A stretch of 64,000 nt of DNA from the NCBI RefSeq assembly GCF_009617585.1, contig NZ_WIXI01000049.1, positions 62,001 through 126,000 of the forward strand, given 5' to 3'. Numbering within the stretch: position 1 is the first letter of the stretch; each line of letters starts with the position of its first letter. This DNA is from Endobacterium cereale (GTDB taxonomy: Bacteria > Pseudomonadota > Alphaproteobacteria > Rhizobiales > Rhizobiaceae). Below, piece after piece: positions 32,868 to 41,073 of this stretch. Position numbers and translations under genes: made by a program. Under the pieces are notes generated by a model. The model had not been told where the DNA came from and did no database searches. It saw only the letters and a list, made by a program, of their open reading frames with translations.

Positions 32868-33764
32868 ATGGATACACTCACCCGCATGCGCGCCTTTATC
32901 GACGTGGTTGAAGCGGAAGGTTTTTCCGCTGCTGCCCGCCGCACGGGCCGTTCCAAGGCGCTTTTGTCGAAATATGTGCGCGAACTCGAGGACGATCTCG
33001 GCGCGCTTTTGCTCAATCGTACGACGCGGCAATTCTCGCTGACCGAGGCCGGACACACCTATTTCCGCACCGCGGCCGACATCCTGAAAGAGATCGACAA
33101 CCTCGCCGACCTGGTGCGCGAAAACAATGCCGACCTCAAGGGCCGCATCCGTGTGTCCGTGCCGCGCACCTTCATCGATGCGCCGGTTGGCCAGTCGCTT
33201 ATCGATTTCGCCACTGCGAACCCGGAAATCGCGCTGGAAATCGTGGCCGAAGATCGCTTCGTTGATCTGATCGAGGAAAGTTTCGACCTCGCCATCCGAA
33301 TCACCAAGCTGGAAGATTCAGGCCTGATCGCGCGTAAATTGTCAGATTTTCGGGTCTACGCCGTCGCGACGCCGGATTTCGTTGCCCGCTACGGCCCATT
33401 CGACCACCCGAGCGACCTGACCGGCAAACCCTTCATCGTCGATACCAACACCCGCTCACACAACAATATCCGCTTTCAGGATCCGAATGGCGGCGCGCTC
33501 TCGGTTCCGGTTGCCGGCCCCATCGAGGTCAACAGCCCTCAGGCGACATTGCGCGCGGCACAGGCAGGGCTCGGCGCCGCCATCGTGCCGGATTTTATCG
33601 TGTTGCCGTATATCCAGTCCGGTGAACTGGTCACGCTGTTCGATGACTACATCGTCAAGGACCGCGGTATCTATGCAGTCTACCCTCATCGCCGTTACCT
33701 GCCGGCCAAGGTGCGCAGTTTTGTGGACTTTCTCACCGCATGGTTCCGCAACAAGGGCGAATGA
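32868..33764 (+). CDS. LysR-family transcriptional regulator
   Basis: This 298-residue protein has an N-terminal LysR helix-turn-helix (MDTLTRMRAFIDVVEAEGFS, then AAARRTGRSKALLSKYVREL) and a LysR effector-binding domain from about residue 90 (LKGRIRVSVPRTFIDAPVGQ). ATG 32868 is chosen at the domain start; the only ribosome-like GGAG is a little far. It is divergent from the decarboxylase unit and could regulate it, but LysR genes also often regulate distant targets. The 32410-32867 gap holds only the leader and promoter elements. Confidence 0.9.
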   Translation: MDTLTRMRAFIDVVEAEGFSAAARRTGRSKALLSKYVRELEDDLGALLLNRTTRQFSLTEAGHTYFRTAADILKEIDNLADLVRENNADLKGRIRVSVPRTFIDAPVGQSLIDFATANPEIALEIVAEDRFVDLIEESFDLAIRITKLEDSGLIARKLSDFRVYAVATPDFVARYGPFDHPSDLTGKPFIVDTNTRSHNNIRFQDPNGGALSVPVAGPIEVNSPQATLRAAQAGLGAAIVPDFIVLPYIQSGELVTLFDDYIVKDRGIYAVYPHRRYLPAKVRSFVDFLTAWFRNKGE

Positions 33765-33770
33765 TCGCGG

Positions 33771-33794
33771 CCTGATGACATGACTGTCATCAGG
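33771..33794 (+). terminator. Hairpin after the lysR-type gene
   Basis: CCTGATGACA (33771-33780) pairs perfectly with TGTCATCAGG (33785-33794) over a four-base loop, six bases after the stop codon. No T run follows, so termination is uncertain; it may act with Rho or protect the transcript end. Confidence 0.4.
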
Positions 33795-33876
33795 GAGCCG
33801 AAATTCCGTCTTATTTGCGGGTCACTCCACGGGCCTTAATTCAGGGCCGCATCATTTTGGGCAAAGAAAAGCAGAC

Positions 33877-34521
33877 ATGAAAATTCTTCGCGCGATATCG
33901 ACGGTTGCCGCACTCTGTGCCCTGCCCCTGCCCGCCCTGGCGCACCCGCATATCTTTCTCGATGCACGCCTCGAAGCCGTTGCCAGCGATGACGGTCATC
34001 TGGCCGAGTTGCGCAATGTCTGGCGATTCGACGAGGTGTTTTCCTCCAGCGTGATGCTCGATTTCGACAAGAATTCCGACCTGAAGCTCGACAACGAGGA
34101 ACTGGCCGAACTCGGTGAGACCATGCGCGCCTCGATGGAAGATTTTCATTATTTCACGACCATCTCGGTCGATGGCAAGGATGTGCCGGTCGCCAAGCCG
34201 GGCATTATCCACGTCACCTGGCAGCACGGCCAGATTCTCGTCATCTTCGCGGTAAAGCCATCCAAGCCCGTGCCGCTCAAGGGCAAGCTCGCCTTCGGCA
34301 TCTACGACCCGTCCATGTATACGGCCGTCAATTTCCCGTCAGACGGCGACCTGAAGGTGGAAGGCAAGGCTTTTGCCGCCTGCAAACATCAGGTCGTGCG
34401 CCCCGATCCGGACGAGGTCATCGCGTCCAACAAGGACACGCTGACAGACGCCTTCTTCAACGATCCGACCGGCACCGACATGACCAAATTGTTCGCGACC
34501 CGCATGGAGGTGACATGCTGA
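33877..34521 (+). CDS. DUF1007 family periplasmic protein
   Basis: The 214-residue precursor has a Sec signal peptide (MKILRAISTVAALCALPLPA, cleavage at LAHPH) so the mature protein begins near the histidines of HPHIFLDARLE, a DUF1007 signature. The family is repeatedly found beside NicO/RcnA-type metal transporters and is thought to help metal handling in the periplasm. Its stop overlaps the transporter start by seven bases, so the two are translationally coupled. Confidence 0.87.
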   Translation: MKILRAISTVAALCALPLPALAHPHIFLDARLEAVASDDGHLAELRNVWRFDEVFSSSVMLDFDKNSDLKLDNEELAELGETMRASMEDFHYFTTISVDGKDVPVAKPGIIHVTWQHGQILVIFAVKPSKPVPLKGKLAFGIYDPSMYTAVNFPSDGDLKVEGKAFAACKHQVVRPDPDEVIASNKDTLTDAFFNDPTGTDMTKLFATRMEVTC

Positions 34522-35546
34522 ACCTGCGACGCCTTGCGCTCATCATCCCCGGCCTTCTTCTCGGCGGGCTGATGCTGGCCACCGCTGCGCACGCGCAATC
34601 ACCACTCGGCGTTGGCTCGGCCGAACCCAGCTTTTCGGTGGGCGGGCCACTCGCCCCGTATTTCCAGTGGATCAATATGTATCAGCAGAGTTTTTACCGT
34701 TCGCTGACCGGCGCATTGAAGGCCATGCGGGAAGACCCATGGGCGCTGTCCGGCCTCATCGGCCTTTCCTTTGCGTATGGTGTTTTCCACGCCGCCGGCC
34801 CCGGCCACGGCAAGGCGGTGATTTCCTCCTACATGATCGCCAACGAAACCGCGCTGAAACGCGGCATGGTGATCTCCTTCCTCTCGGCCCTGCTGCAGGG
34901 CGTTGCCGCCATCCTGCTGGTGGTCGTCGCCTATTTTGCCCTGCGCGGCACCGGCATCACACTGACCCGCGCCACATGGGCCATGGAAGTCGCAAGCTTT
35001 GCCATGATCGCCCTGTTCGGCCTCTGGCTGCTGACGCGCAAACTCTGGTCGCTGCGCCGCACGATGCCACTACAGGGGCTTGCCATGGCCGCCCCCACCG
35101 GCCCGACCGGCCTGCGCTTTGAAGCCGTCGAAGTGCATGACCACTCAGACCTGAAACCCGGCAATGTCTGCGACGACTGCGGCCAGATGCACATGCCCGA
35201 CGCCGCCACGATCGGTGGCCGCGATTTCAGCCTGCACGAAGCATGGTCGGCCATCCTGGCGGTCGGCATGCGCCCCTGCTCCGGCGCCATTCTGGTAATG
35301 ACGTTTTCGCTGCTGAACGGACTTTATCTTGGCGGTGCGCTGTCGGTCCTCGCCATGTCGATCGGCACCGCCATCACCGTCTCGATCCTGGCCACGCTTG
35401 CCGTGACGGCCAAGGACATCGCCGTGCGTTTTGCCGGCCCCGGCTCACGCCGCGGCGAACGCATCACGCTCGGCGTCGAAATCGTCGCCGCCCTCTTCCT
35501 GGTGATGATGGGCCTGTCACTGCTGGGCGCTTCGCTGCAGATGTGA
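34515..35546 (+). CDS. NicO/RcnA-type nickel-cobalt transporter
   Basis: This 343-residue membrane protein has an N-terminal signal and about six further helices. Family motifs are FHAAGPGHGKAVISSYMI and VGMRPCSGAILVMTFSLL. Between helices is a loop with HDHSDLKPGNVCDDCGQMHM, rich in His, Cys and Asp, plausible as a metal-gathering site. Such proteins export nickel or cobalt. It overlaps the DUF1007 gene upstream. The metal is inferred from the family. Confidence 0.88.
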   Translation: MLNLRRLALIIPGLLLGGLMLATAAHAQSPLGVGSAEPSFSVGGPLAPYFQWINMYQQSFYRSLTGALKAMREDPWALSGLIGLSFAYGVFHAAGPGHGKAVISSYMIANETALKRGMVISFLSALLQGVAAILLVVVAYFALRGTGITLTRATWAMEVASFAMIALFGLWLLTRKLWSLRRTMPLQGLAMAAPTGPTGLRFEAVEVHDHSDLKPGNVCDDCGQMHMPDAATIGGRDFSLHEAWSAILAVGMRPCSGAILVMTFSLLNGLYLGGALSVLAMSIGTAITVSILATLAVTAKDIAVRFAGPGSRRGERITLGVEIVAALFLVMMGLSLLGASLQM

Positions 35547-35604
35547 CGCTCGACTTCTCCGGCAGTGCAACCATATTGCCGAGGGAGACCAGGGGCATGG
35601 GACA

Positions 35605-36159
35605 ATGAGCGCGGCGACAGGACCGACACAGGCACATTCGCTGCGAAGGCAATGGCTGTCGAGACTGGCCGTCGCGTTCATGATGGTGGCCGGCTTTATC
35701 GGCGGCAACTCACTTGCGATGGGTGGACTACCCGAGTGGCGTCAGGCGGGACCTTTCTGGCTGGCATGGGCGGGATTTCAGGCTGTCTGCCTGCTGTTCG
35801 GCACGATCTGGGCGCGCACGTGGAAAGGGCCAGACGCCTTCGTGGCCGGTCTCTGCTGGAAACTGAAACGGTTTCGCGTCCGCATGCGCCGCCGCTGGCT
35901 CCCCGGTCGTGACTGGGAGGCTTATCGCAGCGCAGAACCGGTCGTCGTCGTGTCATGCGTTTTCGCCGGGTTCGTGACCTTTGTTCTGATACCACTCGGT
36001 ATAAAAGTCGTCCTGCTTTCAGGCGCCGGGGTGGTCTTCGTTATCATGATGGTCCTACCCTATTACAGGGATGCGCCCACCAACCCGGTCATCCATGTGC
36101 CGTTTTCCGGCATCATCAGTGCTTTCTGGGGCTTTCTTCTCGCCGCTCATTTTAATTGA
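35605..36159 (+). CDS. Unknown membrane protein, first of a tandem paralogous pair
   Basis: The 184-residue protein has four hydrophobic segments (near residues 20-40, 52-68, 113-131, 135-152) and a very basic stretch between them (KLKRFRVRMRRRWLPGRD). The end reads PYYRDAPTNPVIHVPFSGII. It resembles the next gene in layout and in the motifs YKNAPANPV and KRKWRRLRNRLRRRW, so the pair arose by duplication. No family was recognised. It begins 59 bases after the metal transporter stop, possibly in the same transcript. Confidence 0.65.
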   Translation: MSAATGPTQAHSLRRQWLSRLAVAFMMVAGFIGGNSLAMGGLPEWRQAGPFWLAWAGFQAVCLLFGTIWARTWKGPDAFVAGLCWKLKRFRVRMRRRWLPGRDWEAYRSAEPVVVVSCVFAGFVTFVLIPLGIKVVLLSGAGVVFVIMMVLPYYRDAPTNPVIHVPFSGIISAFWGFLLAAHFN

Positions 36160-36220
36160 TGATCCAATATCGATCCGCCATGTTCAAAGAATACAAGCCT
36201 CCCTGCCGCTGCGAGACCAA

Positions 36221-36769
36221 ATGAGCGACGACAAGGCAACAAGCACAACAGCGAACTCACAGGGGTGGCCATGGATAACGAGACTGACCGTTGCCTCCAC
36301 TGCGATGGCAGGTTTCATCCTTGGGCGCATTTTCGGCGGCGAGGCATTTGCCGAATTTGAGAAGACCGCTACTGCCTGCACATTGTGGGCACTCCTGCAC
36401 CTCACCTGCCTGCTGGCCGGCGCCGCATGGGATTTTTCCCGTTCAAACCTTGGGATGCGCCGCTTTACACTCGGCGTGAAACGCAAATGGCGCAGGCTGC
36501 GTAATCGCTTGAGAAGACGCTGGGCCGATCAACGCCGACGCAGGAACTCACATTGGGAAGAAGACCTGCTGTTCTGGCTTGTCCTGCTGTCAGCCTGTGC
36601 CGCCATGATGCTGGTGCCGGTTCTGGGGATTGCTCTGGCTATCGCGGCCGGCTTCATTTTCATCATATGGCTGGTCACGCTGTGGCTCTACAAAAACGCT
36701 CCGGCCAACCCGGTAACAGCCATCCGGACCTCGACCTTTCTGGGTCTATTCATGGGCTATACGTCCTGA
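36221..36769 (+). CDS. Unknown membrane protein, second of the tandem pair
   Basis: This 182-residue protein has four hydrophobic segments, with an arginine-rich loop (KRKWRRLRNRLRRRWADQRR) between the second and third. The end ALWLYKNAPANPV-like region (WLYKNAPANPVTAIRTSTF) matches PYYRDAPTNPVIHVPFSG of the preceding gene. ATG 36221 is chosen to match the start of the paralog; the open frame from 36071 runs across the first gene. Function is unknown. Confidence 0.62.
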   Translation: MSDDKATSTTANSQGWPWITRLTVASTAMAGFILGRIFGGEAFAEFEKTATACTLWALLHLTCLLAGAAWDFSRSNLGMRRFTLGVKRKWRRLRNRLRRRWADQRRRRNSHWEEDLLFWLVLLSACAAMMLVPVLGIALAIAAGFIFIIWLVTLWLYKNAPANPVTAIRTSTFLGLFMGYTS

Positions 36770-36775
36770 CCAACT

Positions 36776-36982
36776 CTAACGATCCCGCCGGCGCTGATAG
36801 CGCGCCCGCAACCAAAAGATCCAGAAGAAGCACAGGATCAGCAGCGTGCCGACGATGACCGCAAGAACCGGCGAAAAATCGCCGATCCACAGGACCAGCG
36901 ACGGCATGAAATAGATGACGATACCGGCGCCGCCGAGGATGAGGGCTGCGGCAATCGCCTGCGATTTCGCTTCCGGCGTCAT
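36776..36982 (-). CDS. Small two-helix membrane protein
   Basis: The 68-residue protein has two hydrophobic helices (AIAAALILGGAGIVIYFMP and VLAVIVGTLLILCFFWIFWL) and a basic C-terminal tail (RARYQRRRDR). The ATG overlaps the stop of the upstream acetyltransferase by ATGA, so it is translated with it. No family was recognised. Confidence 0.6.
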   Translation of the reverse strand: MTPEAKSQAIAAALILGGAGIVIYFMPSLVLWIGDFSPVLAVIVGTLLILCFFWIFWLRARYQRRRDR

Positions 36983-37671
36983 GCGCTCGCCTTCGCGATC
37001 TCGGCGCGAAGATCTTCCAGCTTGCGCTTCTGCTGGCCGTCCGCGTCAAAATTTTCCGGCGCAAGCCAGGCTTCAAAAGCCTTTCCAATCACCGGCCATT
37101 CACTGTCGATCATCGAAAACCATGCGGTATCGCGGTTTTCACCACGCGAAATCAGATGCTGGCGAAAGACGCCTTCGAAGGAAAAACCATAACGCCTGGC
37201 CGTCACCTTGCTCGGCTCGTTTTCGTTGTGACATTTCCATTCGTAGCGACGGTAGTCGAGATCCTCGAACACATGTTTCGCCATCAGGTAATGCAGTTCG
37301 GTCGACATCGGCGAGCGTTTCATCGCTAGCCCATGCGCCACGGAACCGACCTCGACCACGCCATTCTTCGGGTCCGGCCGCATGTAACTTGCCATGCCCA
37401 CCACCTTGCCGCTGGCGTTTTCTCGGGCGACCAGCGTCACGAAACCGGAATTGTCGCGCACATTGTCCAGCCACGCGCCAAACGCTTCCGGCGTGTCGTA
37501 TTGATCGTTCGGGAAATAGCGGATCAGCTCGTTGATCGCATCCGCCCCGCCCAGCGCATCCCACAACGCAGCCAGATGTTTTGCCCGGTCATAGGGTTCG
37601 AGGGTGACAAAACGGCCCTTCAAGGTGACAGGAGCGGGAGCGGCAGGCTTGTAGGTGGAGAGATCGCGCAT
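36979..37671 (-). CDS. GNAT-family acetyltransferase, RimJ/RimL type
   Basis: This 230-residue protein has the GNAT fold of the ribosomal-protein-alanine acetyltransferase subgroup: TLKGRFVTLEPYDRAKHLAA at the start, VEVGSVAHGLAMKRSPMSTE and RYEWKCHNENEPSKVTARRY in the acetyl-CoA region. The substrate may be a protein N-terminus or a small molecule. It is followed by an overlapping small membrane protein. Confidence 0.88.
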   Translation of the reverse strand: MRDLSTYKPAAPAPVTLKGRFVTLEPYDRAKHLAALWDALGGADAINELIRYFPNDQYDTPEAFGAWLDNVRDNSGFVTLVARENASGKVVGMASYMRPDPKNGVVEVGSVAHGLAMKRSPMSTELHYLMAKHVFEDLDYRRYEWKCHNENEPSKVTARRYGFSFEGVFRQHLISRGENRDTAWFSMIDSEWPVIGKAFEAWLAPENFDADGQQKRKLEDLRAEIAKASA

Positions 37672-37824
37672 GAATGCCTCTGCAATTGATCTTTTGAAAG
37701 CTAAGCGAGGCGTTTTGGAAAGGCAACGACAAAGCGCGATGATGATTTAAGGGTATTTTTCCGATCCGTTTTGGGGTGGACAAAAAGGGCCAGAAACCTA
37801 ATTTGCGCACCATTGAATAAAGTC

Positions 37825-37839
37825 AAATGACTGTCATTT
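37825..37839. repeat. Short palindrome before the unknown gene at 37921
   Basis: AAATGAC at 37825-37831 and GTCATTT at 37833-37839 form a perfect palindrome with one central base. It lies 82 bases before the next start codon, in the gap after the acetyltransferase, and may be an operator. Confidence 0.25.
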
Positions 37840-37920
37840 TCGCCGACGGCAACGACTGCGCGGCGCTTTCGAGAGATATATTTTCGCTCATTCGATCAAC
37901 AGACACGGACGGGAAACACG

Positions 37921-38850
37921 ATGGGACCAGGATCAGCCATGAAGGCGGCGAAGCTTTCGACACAGCCAGCCGCACCAAAGCCGAACGCCGTGCCGCCTTT
38001 CCGTCCGATCATCCTGCATAGCGGCCAGAGTTTTTCCGGCGCGGGCACGAGCTCCGACAATTCCGGCGTCATCTTTTCCGGCCATACGGCCCAGCTTGGT
38101 GATTTCGACAAGGCGCTCCAGTGCGGCGGCAGCTATTGCCTGCGCAACAGCCAGCATACCGGTTCCGCCGGCCTCACCGACGACGGCCGCGTGATCTTCA
38201 GCGTTACCAGCCGCATCAACGGTCGTGATACAACGGTGATTGGCGCCTTCGACCAATCCGGCCAGCCTTCGCCGCCGACCGACAAGGAAGTAAAGCTTCT
38301 CGACAAGATCGTGCCCTCGGCGAAAAGCCGGCTTGTGCTCGACACCAAAACGAGAAGCGACCTCGGTGTGAAGCTCAACGGCGACAATGCCACGGCCGCC
38401 ATGTACGCCGACCGGAACACGATCAAGTTCAACGTGAGCTACCTCCACCAATTCGACAACAAGACGTCGCTGGGCGTGGATGCAGCGGCAACGGCGGATT
38501 ACAAGACACGCCAGGTTCTGTCGCGATCGATTGGCGTGAGCGGAAAATCCGGTGACTTGTCGGGACGCGTCGCCTTCGAACAGGCAGGCCTGACGAGAAC
38601 AGGCACCGCTGAGGTGCGTAGCGGCAAGCTGTTCGGCAATGTCAAATATGCCACGGACGGCACCAACCAGAACCGCGAATACAATTTCGGCGCTGATATC
38701 AACAAGTCCACCACCCTCACCGTCACGCTGAGGCCGGACTATCAGATGCCGAAAACCGCAGCCGCCCCGTCCTTCAAGTTCGATCCGATGAAACCGGACC
38801 CGATCCCGGATCACAGCAATGCCAAGATCGAGCTGAAGATCACGTTCTGA
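37921..38850 (+). CDS. Unknown protein with barrel-like repeated strands
   Basis: The 309-residue protein has a Pro-rich N-terminus (STQPAAPKPNAVPPFRP) and no signal peptide. From about residue 130 it shows alternating beta strands with charged turns (NTIKFNVSYLHQFDNKTSLG, TADYKTRQVLSRSIGVSGKS, GTAEVRSGKLFGNVKYATDG). It ends in AKIELKITF, an aromatic terminus like outer membrane barrels. Without a visible signal, membrane insertion is doubtful. A GGGAAA site precedes the ATG; a downstream ATG at 37939 is possible. A strong terminator follows directly. Function is unknown. Confidence 0.65.
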   Translation: MGPGSAMKAAKLSTQPAAPKPNAVPPFRPIILHSGQSFSGAGTSSDNSGVIFSGHTAQLGDFDKALQCGGSYCLRNSQHTGSAGLTDDGRVIFSVTSRINGRDTTVIGAFDQSGQPSPPTDKEVKLLDKIVPSAKSRLVLDTKTRSDLGVKLNGDNATAAMYADRNTIKFNVSYLHQFDNKTSLGVDAAATADYKTRQVLSRSIGVSGKSGDLSGRVAFEQAGLTRTGTAEVRSGKLFGNVKYATDGTNQNREYNFGADINKSTTLTVTLRPDYQMPKTAAAPSFKFDPMKPDPIPDHSNAKIELKITF

Positions 38851-38858
38851 GACTTCAT

Positions 38859-38894
38859 GGTTTGCCGCGCGTATCGCGTGCGGCAAACCGTTTT
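38859..38894 (+). terminator. Intrinsic terminator after the barrel-like protein
   Basis: GGTTTGCCGC (38859-38868) pairs perfectly with GCGGCAAACC (38880-38889) and is followed by GTTTT. It separates the barrel-like gene from the secreted protein gene that follows. Confidence 0.8.
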
Positions 38895-38914
38895 GCGGCC
38901 GTTCGGGGATGATC

Positions 38915-39376
38915 ATGGTCTGGAGTACAAACCGCATCCTCGGACTGGCATTTGCCGCCCTGATCGGCCTGCAAGGCACCGCTCACGCAGCCATCTGGCA
39001 TGCCTTCGAGTTCAAGGACGGCGATGGCTGGATGGTGATGACATCGGACGTGGTGGCCGGCGGCGCCATCGGCCTGCGATGCCTCAAGGGCGAATTGAAC
39101 GCGGTGGCATTGCCGGTTCCCACCAATGCCAAGGATCCCATCAAGGTCTTTTATGAAATAGACGGCACGCCCTTCATCGGCATGTGGGAGATCGACGGCG
39201 ACCGCGCCGTGCTGAAAGGCGATGCCGCCAAGGCATTCGGCTCGCAGATCCAGAGAATGAAAAGCGCCATGTGGTACTATGTCGGTGACACACCGAAATC
39301 GCTGGCGACGCCCGGCAATCTTCAGGAAACCCTCGACAAGCTGCCGAGCCAATGTGGCGACCGCGCCGGTTCATGA
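38915..39376 (+). CDS. Small exported protein of unknown function
   Basis: This 153-residue protein has a signal peptide (STNRILGLAFAALIGLQGTA, cleavage near AHAAIW). The mature part has two cysteines (LRCLKG and SQCGDR) that may be bonded, and beta-rich segments such as DGWMVMTSDVVAGG. ATG 38915 is preferred because GGGG lies about six bases before it; an ATG at 38909 is two codons earlier. The family was not recognised. Confidence 0.62.
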   Translation: MVWSTNRILGLAFAALIGLQGTAHAAIWHAFEFKDGDGWMVMTSDVVAGGAIGLRCLKGELNAVALPVPTNAKDPIKVFYEIDGTPFIGMWEIDGDRAVLKGDAAKAFGSQIQRMKSAMWYYVGDTPKSLATPGNLQETLDKLPSQCGDRAGS

Positions 39377-39381
39377 ACCGT

Positions 39382-39414
39382 AAAAAGGCCTCCCACCGAT
39401 AAGACGGGAGACCT
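39382..39414 (-). terminator. Intrinsic terminator of the DUF533 gene
   Basis: On the minus strand AGGTCTCCC pairs with GGGAGGCCT with one mismatch, followed by five T residues. It is 27 bases after the stop of the DUF533-type gene. Confidence 0.75.
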
Positions 39415-39440
39415 GAACTGCCCCGGCAACCGTCGTAAAC

Positions 39441-40154
39441 TCAGGCCTGAACCTTCGCCGCCGACACCGTCGCATCGATATGATCCACCAGCGCATCCGG
39501 CAGGTTGAGACGACCGGCGAGCAGGTCGAGATAACCGCGCTCAGCGCGTGTATCCGGTTCGATCGTCAGGCGGGTTGCGGTGTAAAGCTCGACCTTCTGT
39601 TCTTCGGTGCGGGCAGCAGCCACGAGCTCATCGATATCGACCGGGTTTGCCAGTTCGTCTCGGATGAAAGCTTCAGCTTCCGAACCAAGATCGACTTCAT
39701 GCACCTTTTCCATGATGTTGGCGCGCTCGGCTTCATCAATATGGCCGTCGGCCTTGGCGGCGGCGATCATGGCGCGGATCAGCGTCAGGGCAAAGTCATT
39801 GGAAAGCTGCGGCGATTCCAGGCTGAAGGCGCTATCCGGCGGCGGCAGGGCGATAGGCTGATTGCTGGCCGGTGCCGGCTGCGGGGCGGCTTCCGGTGCC
39901 TTGCCGGACTGATAGTTCTTGTAGGCGAGGTAACCGAGGCCGGCGACGGCCGCGATACCACCGATCGTGGCGACATTGCCGGCCAGCTTGCGGCCGGTCT
40001 TGGTGCCGAGGATGGCAGCGGCAATACCGGCGGACTTCAGGGGATTTTTCTTCGCGATGCCGCCGAACTGGCCTGCCCGGTCACGAACGCTTCCCGAGAG
40101 GCCCGGAACTTGTGAACCGAGGAACTGGTCTAGAAGCTTCTTGGCGTCGAACAT
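39441..40154 (-). CDS. DUF533 (YebE-like) membrane protein with TerB-like domain
   Basis: The 237-residue protein starts MFDAKKLLDQFLGSQVPG, has a hydrophobic, glycine-rich middle (GNVATIGGIAAVAGLGYLAY, residues 59-78) and a C-terminal helical TerB-like domain (RAMIAAAKADGHIDEAERAN). The DUF533 family has no firm function. A Pro/Ala linker (QPAPASNQPIALPPP) joins the parts. AGGAG precedes ATG 40154; an ATG at 40178 lacks one. Confidence 0.85.
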   Translation of the reverse strand: MFDAKKLLDQFLGSQVPGLSGSVRDRAGQFGGIAKKNPLKSAGIAAAILGTKTGRKLAGNVATIGGIAAVAGLGYLAYKNYQSGKAPEAAPQPAPASNQPIALPPPDSAFSLESPQLSNDFALTLIRAMIAAAKADGHIDEAERANIMEKVHEVDLGSEAEAFIRDELANPVDIDELVAAARTEEQKVELYTATRLTIEPDTRAERGYLDLLAGRLNLPDALVDHIDATVSAAKVQA

Positions 40155-40224
40155 TAAAATCTCCTGATCGTGAAACACTGACCCGGAGATAGGGACGCCA
40201 AGGGCGAAATCAAAACGGATGACG

Positions 40225-40265
40225 AAAATGTCATGAGGCGGCCCGCGTGACGGACCGCCTCATGA
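40225..40265 (-). terminator. Intrinsic terminator of the KDPG aldolase gene
   Basis: TCATGAGGCGG (40231-40241) and CCGCCTCATGA (40255-40265) form a perfect 11-base-pair stem. On the minus strand it is followed by CATTTTC. It begins 23 bases after the aldolase stop. Confidence 0.7.
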
Positions 40266-40287
40266 AAACCGATCGAATGGCCGAAAC

Positions 40288-40929
40288 TCAGGCCTTCAGC
40301 GCAAAAGCTTCCGAAGCAAGCTTGGTGATGCCGGCCCAGTCACCAGCAGCCACCAGTTCCTTCGGGGCAACCCAGGAACCACCGACGCAGACAACGTTGG
40401 GCAGCGACAGGTAATCCCTGGCATTGTTAAGCGAAATACCGCCGGTCGGGCAGAAAAGCGTGCCGGCGAGCGGCGAGGACCATGCCTTCAGCATGGCAGC
40501 GCCACCGTTCTGTTCGGCGGGGAAGAATTTCATCACGTCATAACCGGCTTCGCGCAGCGTCATGACATCGCTCGGGGTTGCCGTGCCCGGAAGCAGCGGA
40601 ACCGCGCTATCGTTGGCGGCAGCAAGCACGCTCGGCGAAACACCCGGAGACACGATGAATGTGGAACCGGCCTTGACGGCGGCTTCGTAATCCTTCGAGT
40701 TCAGAATGGTACCGGCACCGACATTGGCGCCTTCCACTTCGGCTGCAACCGCCTTGATGGCGTCGAGTGCGGCCGGCGTGCGCAGCGTGATTTCGATGGC
40801 GCGCAGGCCACCGGCGACCAGCGCCTTCGCAAGGTTCACCGCCGACTTCGCGTCGTCCACGATCAGCACCGGCACGACCGGCTGCAGCTTGAGGATGGAA
40901 AGGACTTTTTCTGTCTTAACGCTCATCAT
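40288..40929 (-). CDS. eda: 2-dehydro-3-deoxy-6-phosphogluconate (KDPG) aldolase
   Basis: This 213-residue class I aldolase splits KDPG into pyruvate and glyceraldehyde 3-phosphate in the Entner-Doudoroff pathway. The Schiff-base lysine is in DVMKFFPAEQNGG, and other family segments are RAIEITLRTPAALDAI, GTILNSKDYEAAVKAG and FCPTGGISLNNARDYLS. Start is 40929 or the next codon at 40926. It is divergent from the CYTH gene; the other pathway genes (edd, zwf) are not here. Confidence 0.95.
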   Translation of the reverse strand: MMSVKTEKVLSILKLQPVVPVLIVDDAKSAVNLAKALVAGGLRAIEITLRTPAALDAIKAVAAEVEGANVGAGTILNSKDYEAAVKAGSTFIVSPGVSPSVLAAANDSAVPLLPGTATPSDVMTLREAGYDVMKFFPAEQNGGAAMLKAWSSPLAGTLFCPTGGISLNNARDYLSLPNVVCVGGSWVAPKELVAAGDWAGITKLASEAFALKA

Positions 40930-41073
40930 CTTATCCGTTTGAAACGATTAAAGTGGGCTTTGAAATACTCCCCGTACTTTGCGATGTCGAGGAAAAATGC
41001 CGTTGCGACACAATGCGGGGCTGGTCGAAAGTGTCGCATTGCCATAGGTTTGCTGTCAACGGACGGGAGCACC

